Source of the DNA: Symbiodinium sp. CCMP2592
Taxonomy: Eukaryota; Sar; Dinophyceae; Suessiales; Symbiodiniaceae
Reading direction: 5' to 3'
DNA: 64,000 bases
NCBI GenBank assembly: GCA_905221615.1
Contig: CAJNDT010004713.1
Coordinates: forward strand, 90,001 to 154,000
Shown here: one piece after another, positions 33,601 to 44,093 of the stretch
Layout: every line of letters starts with the position of its first letter
Numbering within the stretch: position 1 is the stretch's first letter
The notes under the pieces: model-generated
Databases searched by the model: none
Seen by the model: only the letters and a program-made list of their open reading frames with translations
What the model was told of the DNA's origin: nothing
Translations under genes and position numbers: made by a program

Positions 33601-36600
33601 TCGCAAGGACTTCCGCTACCGCCCATACCTCAGTGATGAAACTTGGGCGCTGCACAGGGAGGTTACGCACCTCCGAAAGCACTGCGTCGGCATTAAGCGC
33701 GCACTTGCTTTCCACCTACAGGCTGCAGTCTTCCAAGCTTGGAAGCAAGCAGACGGCAGTCCTCTGCTGCACATGCTTAACTCAGCTTGGACTCGGGAAG
33801 CCCATTTTGCCGGTGCTACTCAAAGCCACTTCCTGAGTGTTTCCTCGCAACGGCTAAAGGCCGCCTGCAAGCGAGATAGAGCTGCTCATTTCAGCTCACT
33901 TGCTGATGATGTGCAGCAAGATCGGCCGCACGCCAGCAAGGCCGTCCAGCGACTCTTGGGTTTACGTCGCAAGAAACCTTTCAGTCCAGAGGTTCTCCCT
34001 GCTCTCTGCAATACAGATGGCAGTCGATGCCAGACCCCAGAAGAAGTCATCTCTCGATGGAGGGAACACTTTCGTGAGCAGGAGGACGGCTATGACATCT
34101 CGCCGGCATGTCTGTCGAATCTTGGGGCGACTCCAGGCCCTACCATTGCGCCAGACTCCCTTGAGGAACTGCCGTCCCCGGATGCCCTACTGCAGGTTGT
34201 CGCGTCCTCGCAAAAAGGTAAGGCTCCTGGCCCTGATGGGATACCAGCCGAAGTTGGACATGCTTCACCGCAAGGTCTTGTGAAGATTCTGATGCCCCTT
34301 CTGCTCAAGCTGGGACTCACTTGCGTCGAGCCTATAGGCTTCAAAGGGGGCACACTCACGAAGCTCTACAAAGGCAAGGGCGACACGGCCCATTGTGCCA
34401 GCTACAGGGCCATCATGCTCCTGCCCACTTTGGCTAAGTTCCTGCATAAAGCCTTCAGACCTGGGCTTTACGATGTCTTCAAGAGCAATGCCACCCCGGC
34501 CCAACTGGGCGGGCTCAAAAACACTAGTGTCGTCTTGGGGTCCCACATTACTCGTGCCTTTGGTCGGTTCTGTGCTGCGGAAGGCTTCACCAGTGTTCTG
34601 CTCTTTGCCGATGTGGCATCTGCCTACTATACGGCTGTCCGTGCCCTCACTGCGAGAAAGAGTCAGGAGTCGGATGCCAGGGAAGCCGTTTACAGACCCG
34701 ACAAGGAGCATCTTACCGCCGAGCTTTCAAAACCCTCTGCTATGGCCCAGGCTGAAGCATCCCCGTGGATTGAATCCCTGACCGCTGAACTCAACCGCAA
34801 CACTTGGATGTGTCTCGCGGGAGATGTGCAACCGGTTGTCACAAGACAAGGCTCGCGCCCGGGGTCTAGCTTTGCCGACCTCTTCTACGGGGTGACAGTC
34901 CCTCGGATCCTTCAGTGGAGGGATTCGGCCCGCCTTGGCAGTGAGGCATCCCTCCCAGCAGTTGAGCATGCCCCTGTTGTTTGGTGGGACGGTTGTTTTG
35001 ACTTTTCCGAGCCCAGCACTGACCCGTCGGTTTGGACTTCGGCCGCTACACTTGAAGATGTTATATGGGCTGATGACCTTGCCAAATGCATCGTTGTCCG
35101 GGACGCTTCATGTGCGGCCGCCGCCACTGCCTTTGAGTGCGGGCTCTTGGCAGATGCCTTCTATGCCCATGGATATGACCTCAGCTTCGGTCCTACCAAG
35201 ACTGCCGCCATCGTCGTCCCCCGCGGAGCTGGCTCGAGGAAAGCACGCAAGGCCTTGTTTACGTCCAAACCCGCCCTCCCTGTCCTCCGGGAGGAGCAAG
35301 GTGCAGCTTCGTTGCCACTTGTCACTGCATACCGGCATCTTGGTGTCAAGATATCCTCTAGCACCTCTTTAATGACCGAGCTTCGGCATCGAGCATCCCA
35401 CGCCTGGTCGGCCTTCCAGCAAGGCCGTACCAAGGTTTTTCGCACGGGGCGGATCTCTGTCCATAAACGAGGAGCACTTTTGTCCACACATGTGATGACC
35501 AAGCTCCTGTTTGCTGCAGGGGCGTGGCCGGCCTTGAGTAAGGGCGAACACGCCTTCTTCTTTCGCACCGTGCTCTCTCTCTACCGCCAGACTCTTGCCG
35601 TCCCCCATGACGGTGATCAGCATCTCACACATGCGACAATCTGTGCGCTCATCGGGCAGCCCCCACCTGAGGTTCTGCTGCTCACAGAGCGTGCTCGCTA
35701 CGTCCTCCAACTGCTTAACGCAGCCCCTGTGCAGCTTTGGGCTTTGGTCCGTAGGGATGCGGATTATGTGATGCACCTTCGGGGCGCGTTGCTCTGGGTC
35801 TTCCACTGGGTCCATGCTACGTCTGATCTTGGCCACCCCGACGAACACTGGACGTCTTGGGAGCACACCATGCGTTCCCGCCCACACGTGTTCAAAGCCC
35901 TCATTAAGCGTGCCCGAGGCCTTGAAATTGTGCGCACTGCTTGCTTCGCGGCTTTTCAAGCTGTCCGCCGCACCCTCGGCCAGCTTACTGACAGTGACCC
36001 CCCACCCGCACCCCATGGTGTGCGCTACCAGGAGGCGTGCCTCCAATGCAAAATTGCATTCCCCAGCCGCACGGCTTGGGCCTGCCATGCTTCACGGCTG
36101 CATGCTTACAGGGCGTCTTCCACTGTTCTTGCTGCTGGCTGCGACCGCCCCCTCTGCCAGTCTTGTGGACGCCTCTATGCGAACTTCGGCCGCCTCAAGA
36201 GGCATCTTGCCTCTTCTGCTGTGTGTCGCACAAGGTGGGGTGCTTTTACGCCTTCCGCGCAAGCTCCCAAGGAGGCTCACCCTGAAGCACCACCCAGCTT
36301 CCTCCCAGGGAACCTCTCAGACTTCTCTGCTTGCCTTGACCCTTCTAAGGTTCATCCTGGCCTCCTCCGTGAGCTGCAAGGGCTCACTTCTCTGCTTGCC
36401 GAGGAAGTTTGGGAGGCTGTCCGAGGGTATGTCGAGCCCCTCTCCATGCTTAAGGACACCCTCGAGGAATGGTCGCGACAGCCAGGAGACGGACAGGACC
36501 CTTCGACCACTGCTGAGGTTGCTAGTGATGTCGGACTTCTGCTCGACCCAGAGCTCTGGTGCGAGGAATTTCGAGCCCCGAAGCAGCCGCCGATGCCTGC

Positions 36601-36934
36601 AGTGGCCTGTCCCCCCTTCGACGACTTTTGTCCTCACCCCTTGCCCTTCGTGCTTTCCGGTGCTGAACACGTCGTCGACATTGACGATCCCCCACTTCGA
36701 GCCTGGGTGTATCCCTTCGGTGCCAGCGTTCCTCTCGCTTCGGCCCGACGACAACTCGCTTGGGTTGAAGGGGTGTGTGACGTCATTGGACTTACCTTGC
36801 AGATCTCTCGCGCCAGTCCCGTGCGAATCCGGCTGTCCCCTGCTGCCGCCTCTTGTCTCTTCCCGATTCCGGGTTGGCTCGCGAGCTGCGGGTTTCGGGT
36901 CGAGCCTGGTTGCATCCGCTCCCCTTGTGGTTGA
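27801..36934 (+). CDS. LINE ORF2, main part: modules 2-3, RNase H, APE endonuclease, reverse transcriptase, zinc fingers
   Basis: One frame is open to TGA at 36,932-36,934. In order it encodes: an acidic/SR linker; module 2 (28,508-29,463); module 3 (29,677-30,652); and a linker with a hydrophobic stretch. RNase H (31,880-32,330) has all four acids in FTDGSY, AECYA, RSDCTS and GNELAD. The exonuclease-endonuclease-phosphatase domain (32,584-33,420) has SFNVLSLN, LLQEAR, HAPH, GGDINA, SRIDFI and IDHLATCAHFD (usual SDH changed to IDH). Reverse transcriptase (about 34,200-35,420) has GKAPGPDGIP, motif A LLFADVASAYY, motif B RQGSRPGSSFADLFY, motif C WADD and motif E YRHLGVKI. Two C-x2-C-x12-H fingers follow (CLQCKIAF..., CQSCGRLY..., 36,040-36,228). 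It should carry out target-primed reverse transcription. Usual LINE order is endonuclease-RT-RNase H, so this RNase H position is atypical. Confidence 0.88.
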
Positions 36935-37026
36935 GCCATGCACCTGCTCCCCTTTTCTTGCGTTTCACTCCCGAATTTAGTGCGAGAGGCGCGTCCTCTG
37001 GACCCATGCCTACCAGAAAGAAAGAA

Positions 37027-37038
37027 AGTGTGCCTCTC
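37027..37038. repeat. Right target-site duplication of the LINE (12 bp)
   Basis: Exact copy of AGTGTGCCTCTC at 24,055-24,066, directly after the A-rich tail of the element. Confidence 0.75.
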
Positions 37039-37078
37039 TCTCTCTCTCTCTCTCTCTCCTCCCTCTCTCTGTCTCTGT
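37034..37078. repeat. CT dinucleotide microsatellite
   Basis: A (CT)n tract with one CCTCC interruption, beginning inside the right target-site duplicate and ending before GTATACGCACATG. Confidence 0.9.
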
Positions 37079-37117
37079 ATACGCACATGTATCGGTGACC
37101 GCGTTGGATGTCCCTCG

Positions 37118-37514
37118 AAGGAGCTTGCGCTGAAGTTCCTGGATGCCCTGGATGCTTTGGGCTTGCCCAAATTCCCTTCCTACGGAGCCCCCGGGCCCCA
37201 GAGAGACAGGCTTTGTAGTTCACAAGCAAAAGGGGGGTGTAAGGCTTGGACCTCAGTGCTCGTTCGGTCCACAGCATCATTAACAACAGCAAGAAGACGA
37301 GATGAAAACTCAGTCCGTGCATGTGATTTTGTCTGGTTGGGTGTTGCCCGTGCTGGGTCCTGAGGCACACTCTTACTTCGGCCGCTTTGCCAGATGGGCC
37401 CTGAGGGAGTTCTTGTCCGAAGCGGCGTCGGCTGTGGACCAGGCGTGCCGTAGGGCCGGGCTAGATGCTGTGCTCCAACGCATGCCAGCAGAATTTGACG
37501 GAAGCTTCACATAG
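37118..37514 (+). CDS. Two exons of an unknown host protein
   Basis: After CCTCGAAG at 37,117 a frame reads ELALKFLDALDALGLPKFPS then YGAPGPQ, ending about 37,198. A second piece, about 37,360-37,512, reads AHSYFGRFARWALREFLSEA then ASAVDQACRRAGLDAVLQRM and ends PAEFDGSFT before TAG. Both look like genuine helical coding sequence on the + strand. The intron between them is about 160 nt. They may be 3' exons of the gene interrupted by the LINE, or the start of the gene that follows. No family is recognised. Confidence 0.45.
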
Positions 37515-37574
37515 CCAGCGCAACAGGTGACTCTTGTCGACAACGAGGTACCATTTACGTGACACCAGCACTGT

Positions 37575-38367
37575 CTCGGCTCGGCATGAGGCCACGGCGA
37601 CTCCGGCGCACATCCTCGAAAGACTCGGTGTCTGCATCCCCATGATGGAGGCCGACCGTTATCGTCCATGTCATCATCATGAGTTTGATTCCGTTGGTTT
37701 TCCCAGCCATGTTTTGTGTGGATTCAGTGCCTTTGTCGGGTGAGGCAGCCCCATCGGAGAAGAGCCCTTCACATGTCATGCTGAGCCCTTGTGCTGGCTT
37801 GCTTCCGGCCGGTCACGGCTTTCAGCGTGGCGATTGGTTGCTTTGCACCTTCCCGCCGACGGGGACACCTGGCATCAGCGTCACCACCCGGGGCGACGTG
37901 AGCGTCGAAGCCGAGGTCGTGAACATCACGCCGCCCCCAGGGCAAGGCATTCTGGTGAGGATGGTGGGTGAGCTCGGGAAGAACGCAGGCCGACCGCATC
38001 TGCCCTGGGTGCGCCACTGGCTATGCAGTACTTATCTGCTTTCTAGCCGATTTTCTCCCCGAAGGTGAAAAGTTCAACAAGAAGACCTGCCGCGTGGATC
38101 GCGTGGCCAACCATGTCACTTTGGGCCGCCAGCTGAGTGCCCTTGTGGCTCGGCCGCAAGTGTCAAGAAGGGGCCAAAACCGGCCGGGCGGCCGCCTGCA
38201 GCCTTGTCCGTAAGGTAACTCTTGGTGGCTCCACGGGAGAGAAGAAGCCTGAGCCCCCAGCGGAGGGCGGTAAGAAAGGGAAGAAGGGCAAGAGCAAGGA
38301 GTCCAACTCTCCTGCGTGGCTGAAGGAGAAGCGACGAAAGAAGATTCTTCTCAGCAGGGCTTTGTGA
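37575..38367 (+). CDS. Exons of an unknown host protein ending in a Lys-rich tail
   Basis: Pieces in order: ATPAHILERLGVCIPMMEAD (near 37,597-37,660); LPAGHGFQRGDWLLCTFPPT followed by GTPGISVTTRGDVSVEAEVV and NITPPPGQGILVRM (37,800-37,963), strand-rich like a small beta domain; EKFNKKTCRVDRVANHVTLG (38,067-38,126) after CCCCGAAG; and VTLGGSTGEKKPEPPAEGGK with a Lys-rich end (KGKKGKSKES...AWLKEKRRKK) from about 38,215 to TGA at 38,365-38,367. The beta-like piece could be the 1B-type barrel that precedes UPF1-like helicase cores, which would link these exons to the helicase at 44 kb, but the Lys-rich tail with a stop argues for a separate gene. Function unknown. Confidence 0.4.
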
Positions 38368-38719
38368 TGACCACGAGATACGAAGACCCCGACTCTAAGA
38401 AGCACTCTTCTCCGCCAGATGCTCCTTCAGTTAGGTGTCCATCTACTACTCCTGCAGGCATGTATACATGGGAGTGTAGAGTAAACTCCATAAACTTGGA
38501 AACCGGATTAACGCCAAACAGTGCTGGGATTCCCTAAGCATTACTCTAAAGGATTGAGGCTCTATTTTTTGTGTGAAGGCACGAATGCATAGAGAGATGT
38601 ATGGATGTACGTAGGTGCAGAAGTCCATGTCTACTACTCTAGCGGCACTTTTCTTTTCCTGTTTTGTGTATTTTTCTATTTCGTCTTTTGCATGTTTACT
38701 TATTGAATAGCTTTTTCTG

Positions 38720-38877
38720 TGGAGGACTTGCTCCTGGCCGCAGACAACGGGCTCATGGGCCGCGAGGCGGGCCTTGCCGCCGTGGAGTTCCAGGGCGCCG
38801 GCATCTCTCACCACTCCCCGCTGGTCAAGGCGCACCCTCCGACGTCGTCGGACTTCGGAGTTTCCGGTGTCTTGAGG
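38720..38877 (+). CDS. Isolated exon of an unknown protein
   Basis: After CTGTGGAG near 38,720 the frame reads DLLLAADNGLMGREAGLAAV then EFQGAGISHHSPLVKAHPPT and SSDFGVSGVLR before GTTAAG. It has clear protein-like composition and plausible borders. It cannot be joined to neighbours with certainty and could belong to the gene upstream or to the helicase at 44 kb. Confidence 0.4.
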
Positions 38878-39860
38878 GTTAAGCCGATTATGCCCAGGAC
38901 TTCCTCGATGCACGCAAGTCATCGGGATGTCAGTCAGAGCTGCATCATGGAAGGAGCTTCACTTTTCCCTGTTCGTTTCCAGTCATGGCGACCCATCACG
39001 TCATGATCGGTCCGTGTCCGGATCCACTTCGTTCACTTCCCTGCCCTGGATTTCAGCGAGATGCCTGTGCTTTCTAGTCCAGCCGGAGTGTCAGGGCTGG
39101 CATGCCATGCTTGTCAGGAGTGCAACGACTCTCAAAGAGAGGCCTTGCTGGCTGCCGGATGCAGGCAGGAGTTTCGGAAGGAGTTTCTGGTTGTAAGCAT
39201 TCAGTGATTGAGCTGGTCGTTTTGCACAAATATCTATCTATCTGTCTATCTGTATACATATATTCTAGGGGCTGCGCCCAGGTGCGGGCAGCGCGAGTTG
39301 TTGTCAGCGGATGTAGCGGGGGAACGGGAAAGACACGGTCAACATTTCCAGACGGTGCCGAGACAACGACAGCTCGACACCGGAACAAAAGTGTGACGTA
39401 GGCCCGAAGTGCACAACTTGTGGGTGATCTTAGGCTCTCAGCCCTCGTCGGCCCTCCATGTAGCCCGCACCCCCCGTCCGCCGCACCCCGCTGATGCTGA
39501 TGATGCGCGCCCTTTTGGGGCTTCCGCAATCCACGCAAAAACTTGGAAATCATTACTTCGCGCCCACTTCGCGCCGCGGGGCCGGTTGCGGGCGCCCGAG
39601 TGGCTCATGATGCTCGCCGGCTCGCCTCCTGGGGTCGTCCACGGCGGCCCCGAAACCCGCCATGCCGTGGGGAATGGCTGCGAAGCGCGTGCGCGTTCCG
39701 AGACGCCTCCGGGCCAGGGCCCGCGCGGCCCGATGGAGAAACGAAGGTCCGATGATGCGGGGTCGGCGGCGGGTCGACGGCACGGGCCGTCGTGGCTTTG
39801 GCTTCGCAAGACAAGCCCATTCGTCTGAGCCATAGCTCAGTCCATACAGGGCAGCGAAGC
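38878..39860. other. No gene recognised; GC-rich non-coding stretch
   Basis: 39,230-39,262 is a TATC/TGTC microsatellite with TATACATATATTC beside it. 39,470-39,840 is very GC-rich and open in most frames on both strands, which is a composition effect; no motif is seen. A perfect hairpin closes the stretch at 39,849. Confidence 0.5.
39230..39262. repeat. TATC/TGTC microsatellite, left flank of the satellite block
   Basis: ATCTATCTATCTGTCTATCTG followed by a TATACATATATTC segment. Its reverse complement resembles the GATA tract at 44,035-44,078. Confidence 0.85.
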
Positions 39861-39867
39861 GCTGCCC
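39849..39867. repeat. Perfect 8-bp hairpin with a 3-nt loop
   Basis: GGGCAGCG, loop AAG, CGCTGCCC. It sits about 150 bp left of the satellite array. Role unknown; it might be the tip of a small element or a terminator-like stem. Confidence 0.7.
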
Positions 39868-40029
39868 GATTTATGGGCTGCCGCCACTGCCGCCGACCCC
39901 AAAAGAAGAGAGGTGACTATCCAAGGAAGGCAGCAGGTGTTGAAAGCAGCCAACCCTGATACGGAGGAAGTGACATGAAATAATAAGATAGGGCCTGCAA
40001 GTCTTGTGAGAGCGGTGCGGGCACAGTCG

Positions 40030-43000
40030 AGGTGGTGGCACTAATGGAGATGGTGGGGGTGGTGAAACGGTGAGGGGGGTGGCTAGCTGGGGGTGCTGGA
40101 GGTGGTGAGAGCGGTGAGGGCGGTGTGGGCGGTGAAGGCGGTGTGGGCGGTGAGGGCGGTGGGGGCGCGAGGGGGTCCGGGCACACATTGGCAGCCTTTA
40201 CACACTCTTTAATAAATACTCTTTAAACACCTACAGATGCAGCGGGCGGTGAGAGCTGTGAGAGTGGTGGATCGGCACGGTACGTGAAAGCGGTGGAGGC
40301 ACAGCGAAAACGTGGGATGGGGGTGGTAGAGGTGGTGAGGGCGGTGAGGGCGGTGTGGGCGGTGAGGGCGGTGGGGGCGGTGGGGGCGCGGGGGGGTGCG
40401 GGCACACATTGGCAGCCTTTAAATGCTCTTTAACACCTACAAATACAGCGGTTAACTCCTTTGACAGAACACTGGGAGTGGCGGCAGTGCTGGAGGTGGT
40501 GGGGGGGGGTGAGGGGTGAAAGCTGTGAGGGCGGTGGAAGCGGTGAAGGCGGTGAAAGCGGTGCGAGAACAGTGGAGGTGGTGGCGCAGTAATGGAGATG
40601 GTGGGGGTAGTGAAAACGGTGGGGGCGGTGGCTGGGGGTGGTGGAGGTGGTGAGGGCGGTGAGGGCGGGCACACATTGGCAGCCTTTAAATACTCTTTAC
40701 CTTTTAAGCACCTACAAATAAAGCGGGCGGTGAGAGCGGTGGAGACGGTGGGAACGGTGAAAGCGGTGGAGGCACAGTGCAGGCGTGGCAGTAATGGAGA
40801 TGGTGGGGGTGGTGAAAACAGTGGGGGCGGTGGTGGGGGTGGTGAGGGCGGTGAGGGCGGTGGGGGCGGTGGCGGTGGGGGCGCCGGGCACACATTGGCA
40901 GCTTTTAAATACTCTTTAAACACCTACAAACACAGCGGTTAACTCCCCTGACAGAACACTAAGTGTGGTGGCAGTGGTGGAGGTGGTGGGGGTGGTGAGG
41001 GCGGTGAGAGCCGTGAGGGCGGCGGAAGCGGTGGGGGCAATGAGAGCGGTCCGGGCACAGTGGAGGTGGTGGCAGTATTCTGGACATGGTGGAGGTGGTG
41101 CAAACGGTGGGGGCGGTGGCTGGGGGTGCTGGAGGTGGTGAGGGCGGTGGGGGCGTGGGGGGGTCCGGGCACACATTGACAGCCTTTAAATGCTCTTTGA
41201 ACACCCACAAATACAGCGGCGGAAGACTCTTTAAACAGAGCAGCACTGGAGGCGGTGGGGGCAGTCTGGTACATAGGCAGGTGAGGGCAGTGAGGGCGGT
41301 GAGGGCAGCGGTGAGGGTGGTGTGGGCGGTGGGGGCGGTGGGGGTCCGGGCATACATTGGCAGCCTTTAAATACTCTTTAAACACCTACAAATACAGCGG
41401 CGAAAGACTCTTTAAACAGAGCAGTGGAGGCGGTGGGGGCAGTCTGGTACATAGGCAGGTGAGGGCAGTGAGGGCGGTGAAGGCGGTGTGGGCGGTGGGG
41501 GCGGTGGGGGCGCGGGGGGGTCCGGGCATGCATTGGCAGCCTTGAACATAGTCTTTAAACACCTGCAAATACAGCGGCGAAAGACTCTTTGAACAGAGCA
41601 GTGGAGGCGGTGGGGGCAGTCTGGTACATAGGCAGGTGAGGGCAGTGAGGGCGGTGAGGGCGGTGGGGGCGGTGGGGGCGGTGGGGGCGCGGGGGGGCGC
41701 GGGGGGGTCCGGGCACACATTGGCAGCCTTTAAATACTCTTTAAACACCTACAAATACAGCGGCGAAAGACTCTTTAAACAGAGTCTGGTACATAGGCAG
41801 GTGAGGGCAGTGAGGGCGGTGAGGGCGGTGAGGGCGGTGGGCGGTGGGGGCGGTAGGGGCGCGGGGGGGTCCGGGCATACATTGGCAGCCTTTAAACACT
41901 CTTTAAACACCTACAAATACAGCGGCGAAAGACTCTTTACACAGAGCAGTGGAGGCGGTGGGGGCAGTCTGGTACATAGGCAGGTGAGGGCAGTGAGGGC
42001 GGTGGGGGCGCGGGGGGGTCCGGGCATACTCTTTTAACACCGACAAATACAGCGGCGAAAGACTCTTTAAACAGAGCAGTGGAGGCGGTGGGGGCAGTCT
42101 GGTACATAGGCAGGTGAGGGCAGTGAGGGCGGTGAGGGCGGTGGGGGCGGTGGGGGCGCGGGGGGTCCGGGCATACATTGGCAGCCTTTAAATGCTCTAA
42201 ACACCTACAAATACAGCGGCGAAAGATTCTTTGAACAGAGCAGCGGAGGCGGTGGGGGCAGTCTGGTACATAGGCAGGTGAGGGCAGTGAGGGCGGTGAA
42301 GGCGGTGGGGGCGGTGGGGGTCCGGGCATACATTGGCAGCTTTTAAATACTCTTTAAACACCTACAAATACAGCGGCGAAAAACTCTTTAAACAGAGCAG
42401 TGGAGGCGGTGGGGGCAGTCTGGTACATAGGCAGGTGAGGGCGGTGGGGGCGGTGGGGGCACGGGGGGGTCTGGGCATACATTGGCAGCCTTAAATACTA
42501 TTTAAACACCTACAAAGACAGCGGCGAGGGCGGTGGGGGCGCGGGGGGGTCCGGGCATACATTGGCAGCCTTTAAATACGTACTCTTTAGACACCTACAA
42601 ATACAGCGGCGAAAGACTCTTTAAACAAAGTTGGGCAGGTGAGGGCAGTGAGGGCGGTGAGGGCGGTGTGGGCGGTGAGGGCAGTGAGGGCGGTGAAGGC
42701 GGTGGGGGCGGTGGGGGTCCGGGCATACATTGGCAGCTTTTAAATACTCTGTAAACACCTACAAATGCAGCGGCGAAAGACTCTTGAAACAGAGCAGTGT
42801 AGGCGGTGGGGGCAGTTTGGTACACAGGCAGGTGAGGGCAGTGAGGGCGGTGAGGGCGGTGGGGGCGGTGGGGGCGGTGGGGGCGCGGGGGGGGGTCCGG
42901 GCATACATTGGCAGCCTTAAATACTCTTCAAACACCTACAAATACAGCGGCGAAATACTCTTTGAACAGAGCGGTGGAGGCGGTGGGGGCAGTCTGGTAC

Positions 43001-43985
43001 ATAGGCAGGTGAGGCAGTGAGGGCGGTGTGGGCGGTGGGGGCGGTGGGGGCGCGGGGGGGTCCGGGCATACATTGGCAGCCTTTAAATGCTCTTTAAACA
43101 CCTACAAATACAGCGGCGAAAGACTTTTTGAACAGAGCAGTGGAGGCGGTGGGGGCAGTCTGGTACATAGGAAGGTGAGGGCAGTGAGGGCGGTGAGGGG
43201 CGGTGTGGGCGGTGGGGTGCGGTGGGGGCGCGGGGGGGTCCGGCATACATTGGCAGCCTTAAACATAGTCTTTAAACACTCACAAATACAGCGGCGAAAG
43301 ACTCAAAACCAGAGCAGTGGAGGCGGTGGGGGCAGTCTGGTACATAGGCAGGTGAGGGCAGTGAGGGGTGAGGGCGGTGGGGCCGGTGGGGGCGCGGGGG
43401 GCGCGGGGGGGTCCGGGCATACATTGGCAGCTTTTCTCTTTAAAAACCTACAAATACAGCGGTGAAAGACTCTTTGAACAGAGCAGTGGAGGCGGTGGGG
43501 GCAGTCTGGTACATAGGCAGGTGAGGGCGGTGTGGGGGCGGTGGGTGGGGGTCCGGGCATACATTGGCAGCCTTTAAAAATTCGAAAAACCCATACAAAT
43601 ACAGCGGCGAAAGACTCTTTGAACAGAGCAGTGGAGGCGGTGGGGGCAGTCTGGTACATAGGCAGGTGAGGGCAGTCAGGGCGGTGAGGGCGGTGGGGGC
43701 GGTGGGGGCGCGGGGGGGTCCGGGCATACATTGGCAGCCTTTAAATACTTGTTAAACACCTACAAATACAGCGGCGAAAGATTCTTTGAACAGAGCAGTG
43801 GAGGCGGTGGGGGCAGTCTGGTACAAGGGCAGGTGAGGGCGGTGAGGGCGGTGTGGGCGGTGGGGGCGGTGGGGGTCCGGGCATACATTGGCAGCCTTTA
43901 AGTACTCTTTAAACACCTACAAATACAGCGGCGAAAGACTCTTTGAACAGAGCGGTGGAGGCGGTGGAAGCGGTGTGGGTGCGGA
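40030..43985. repeat. G-rich satellite array, about twenty units in two subfamilies
   Basis: Each unit has a G-rich half (GGTGAGGGCGGTGGGGGCGGTGGGGGCGC...) and a conserved half around ATTGGCAGCCTTTAAATACT, then CTTTAAACACCTACAAATAC and AGCGG. Left-hand units (to about 41,220) follow AGCGG with GTTAACTCC..TGACAGAACACT or with variants and are about 220-270 bp. Right-hand units follow it with CGAAAGACTCTTTGAACAGA and CTGGTACATAGGCAGGTGAG and are mostly about 150-200 bp. Single-unit deletions, for example near 42,030 and 42,500, break the rhythm. Frames are open on both strands because of base composition and are not genes. The G-run half could form G-quadruplexes. Confidence 0.93.
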
Positions 43986-44034
43986 CACCTCTCGGGATAT
44001 CACGGGCGCCGCCCGCAGGGGTCGGCGGATATGT

Positions 44035-44078
44035 ATATACATATACAGATAGACAGATAGATAGATAGATAGATCGAC
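44035..44078. repeat. TA-rich and GATA microsatellite, right flank of the satellite block
   Basis: TATGTATATACATATACAGA followed by TAGACAGATAGATAGATAGA. In reverse complement it matches the layout of the tract at 39,230. Confidence 0.85.
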
Positions 44079-44093
44079 AGCCAGCACATACAG

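Larger units (their letters stand above)
24067..37026 (+). mobile_element. Giant, near-intact non-LTR retrotransposon (LINE), about 13 kb
   Basis: The element runs from just after the left 12-bp duplicate to a short A-rich tail (AGAAAGAAAGAAA) ending at the right duplicate. It has a 5' UTR of about 240 bp, ORF1 (24,308-25,444), ORF2 (about 25,456-36,934 with one frame change near 27,840) and a 3' UTR of about 90 bp. Reverse transcriptase, APE-type endonuclease and RNase H domains all keep their catalytic residues. Most LINEs are 4-7 kb; the extra length lies mainly in the N-terminal half of ORF2. The apparent 5' completeness, exact duplication and single frame break suggest a young copy. It inserted in the sense orientation relative to the neighbouring host genes, between the Lys-rich gene and exons at 37.1 kb. 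Confidence 0.9.

Noticed and set aside
39409-39833. Long frames on both strands in the GC-rich stretch
   Set aside because: Composition effect; no motif, and frames overlap on both strands.
40231-43755. Long Pro/Thr-rich or Gly/Val-rich open frames on both strands of the satellite
   Set aside because: They arise from the G-rich repeat unit, which contains few stop codons. Neighbouring units shift frame relative to each other, and no splice or start signals fit.
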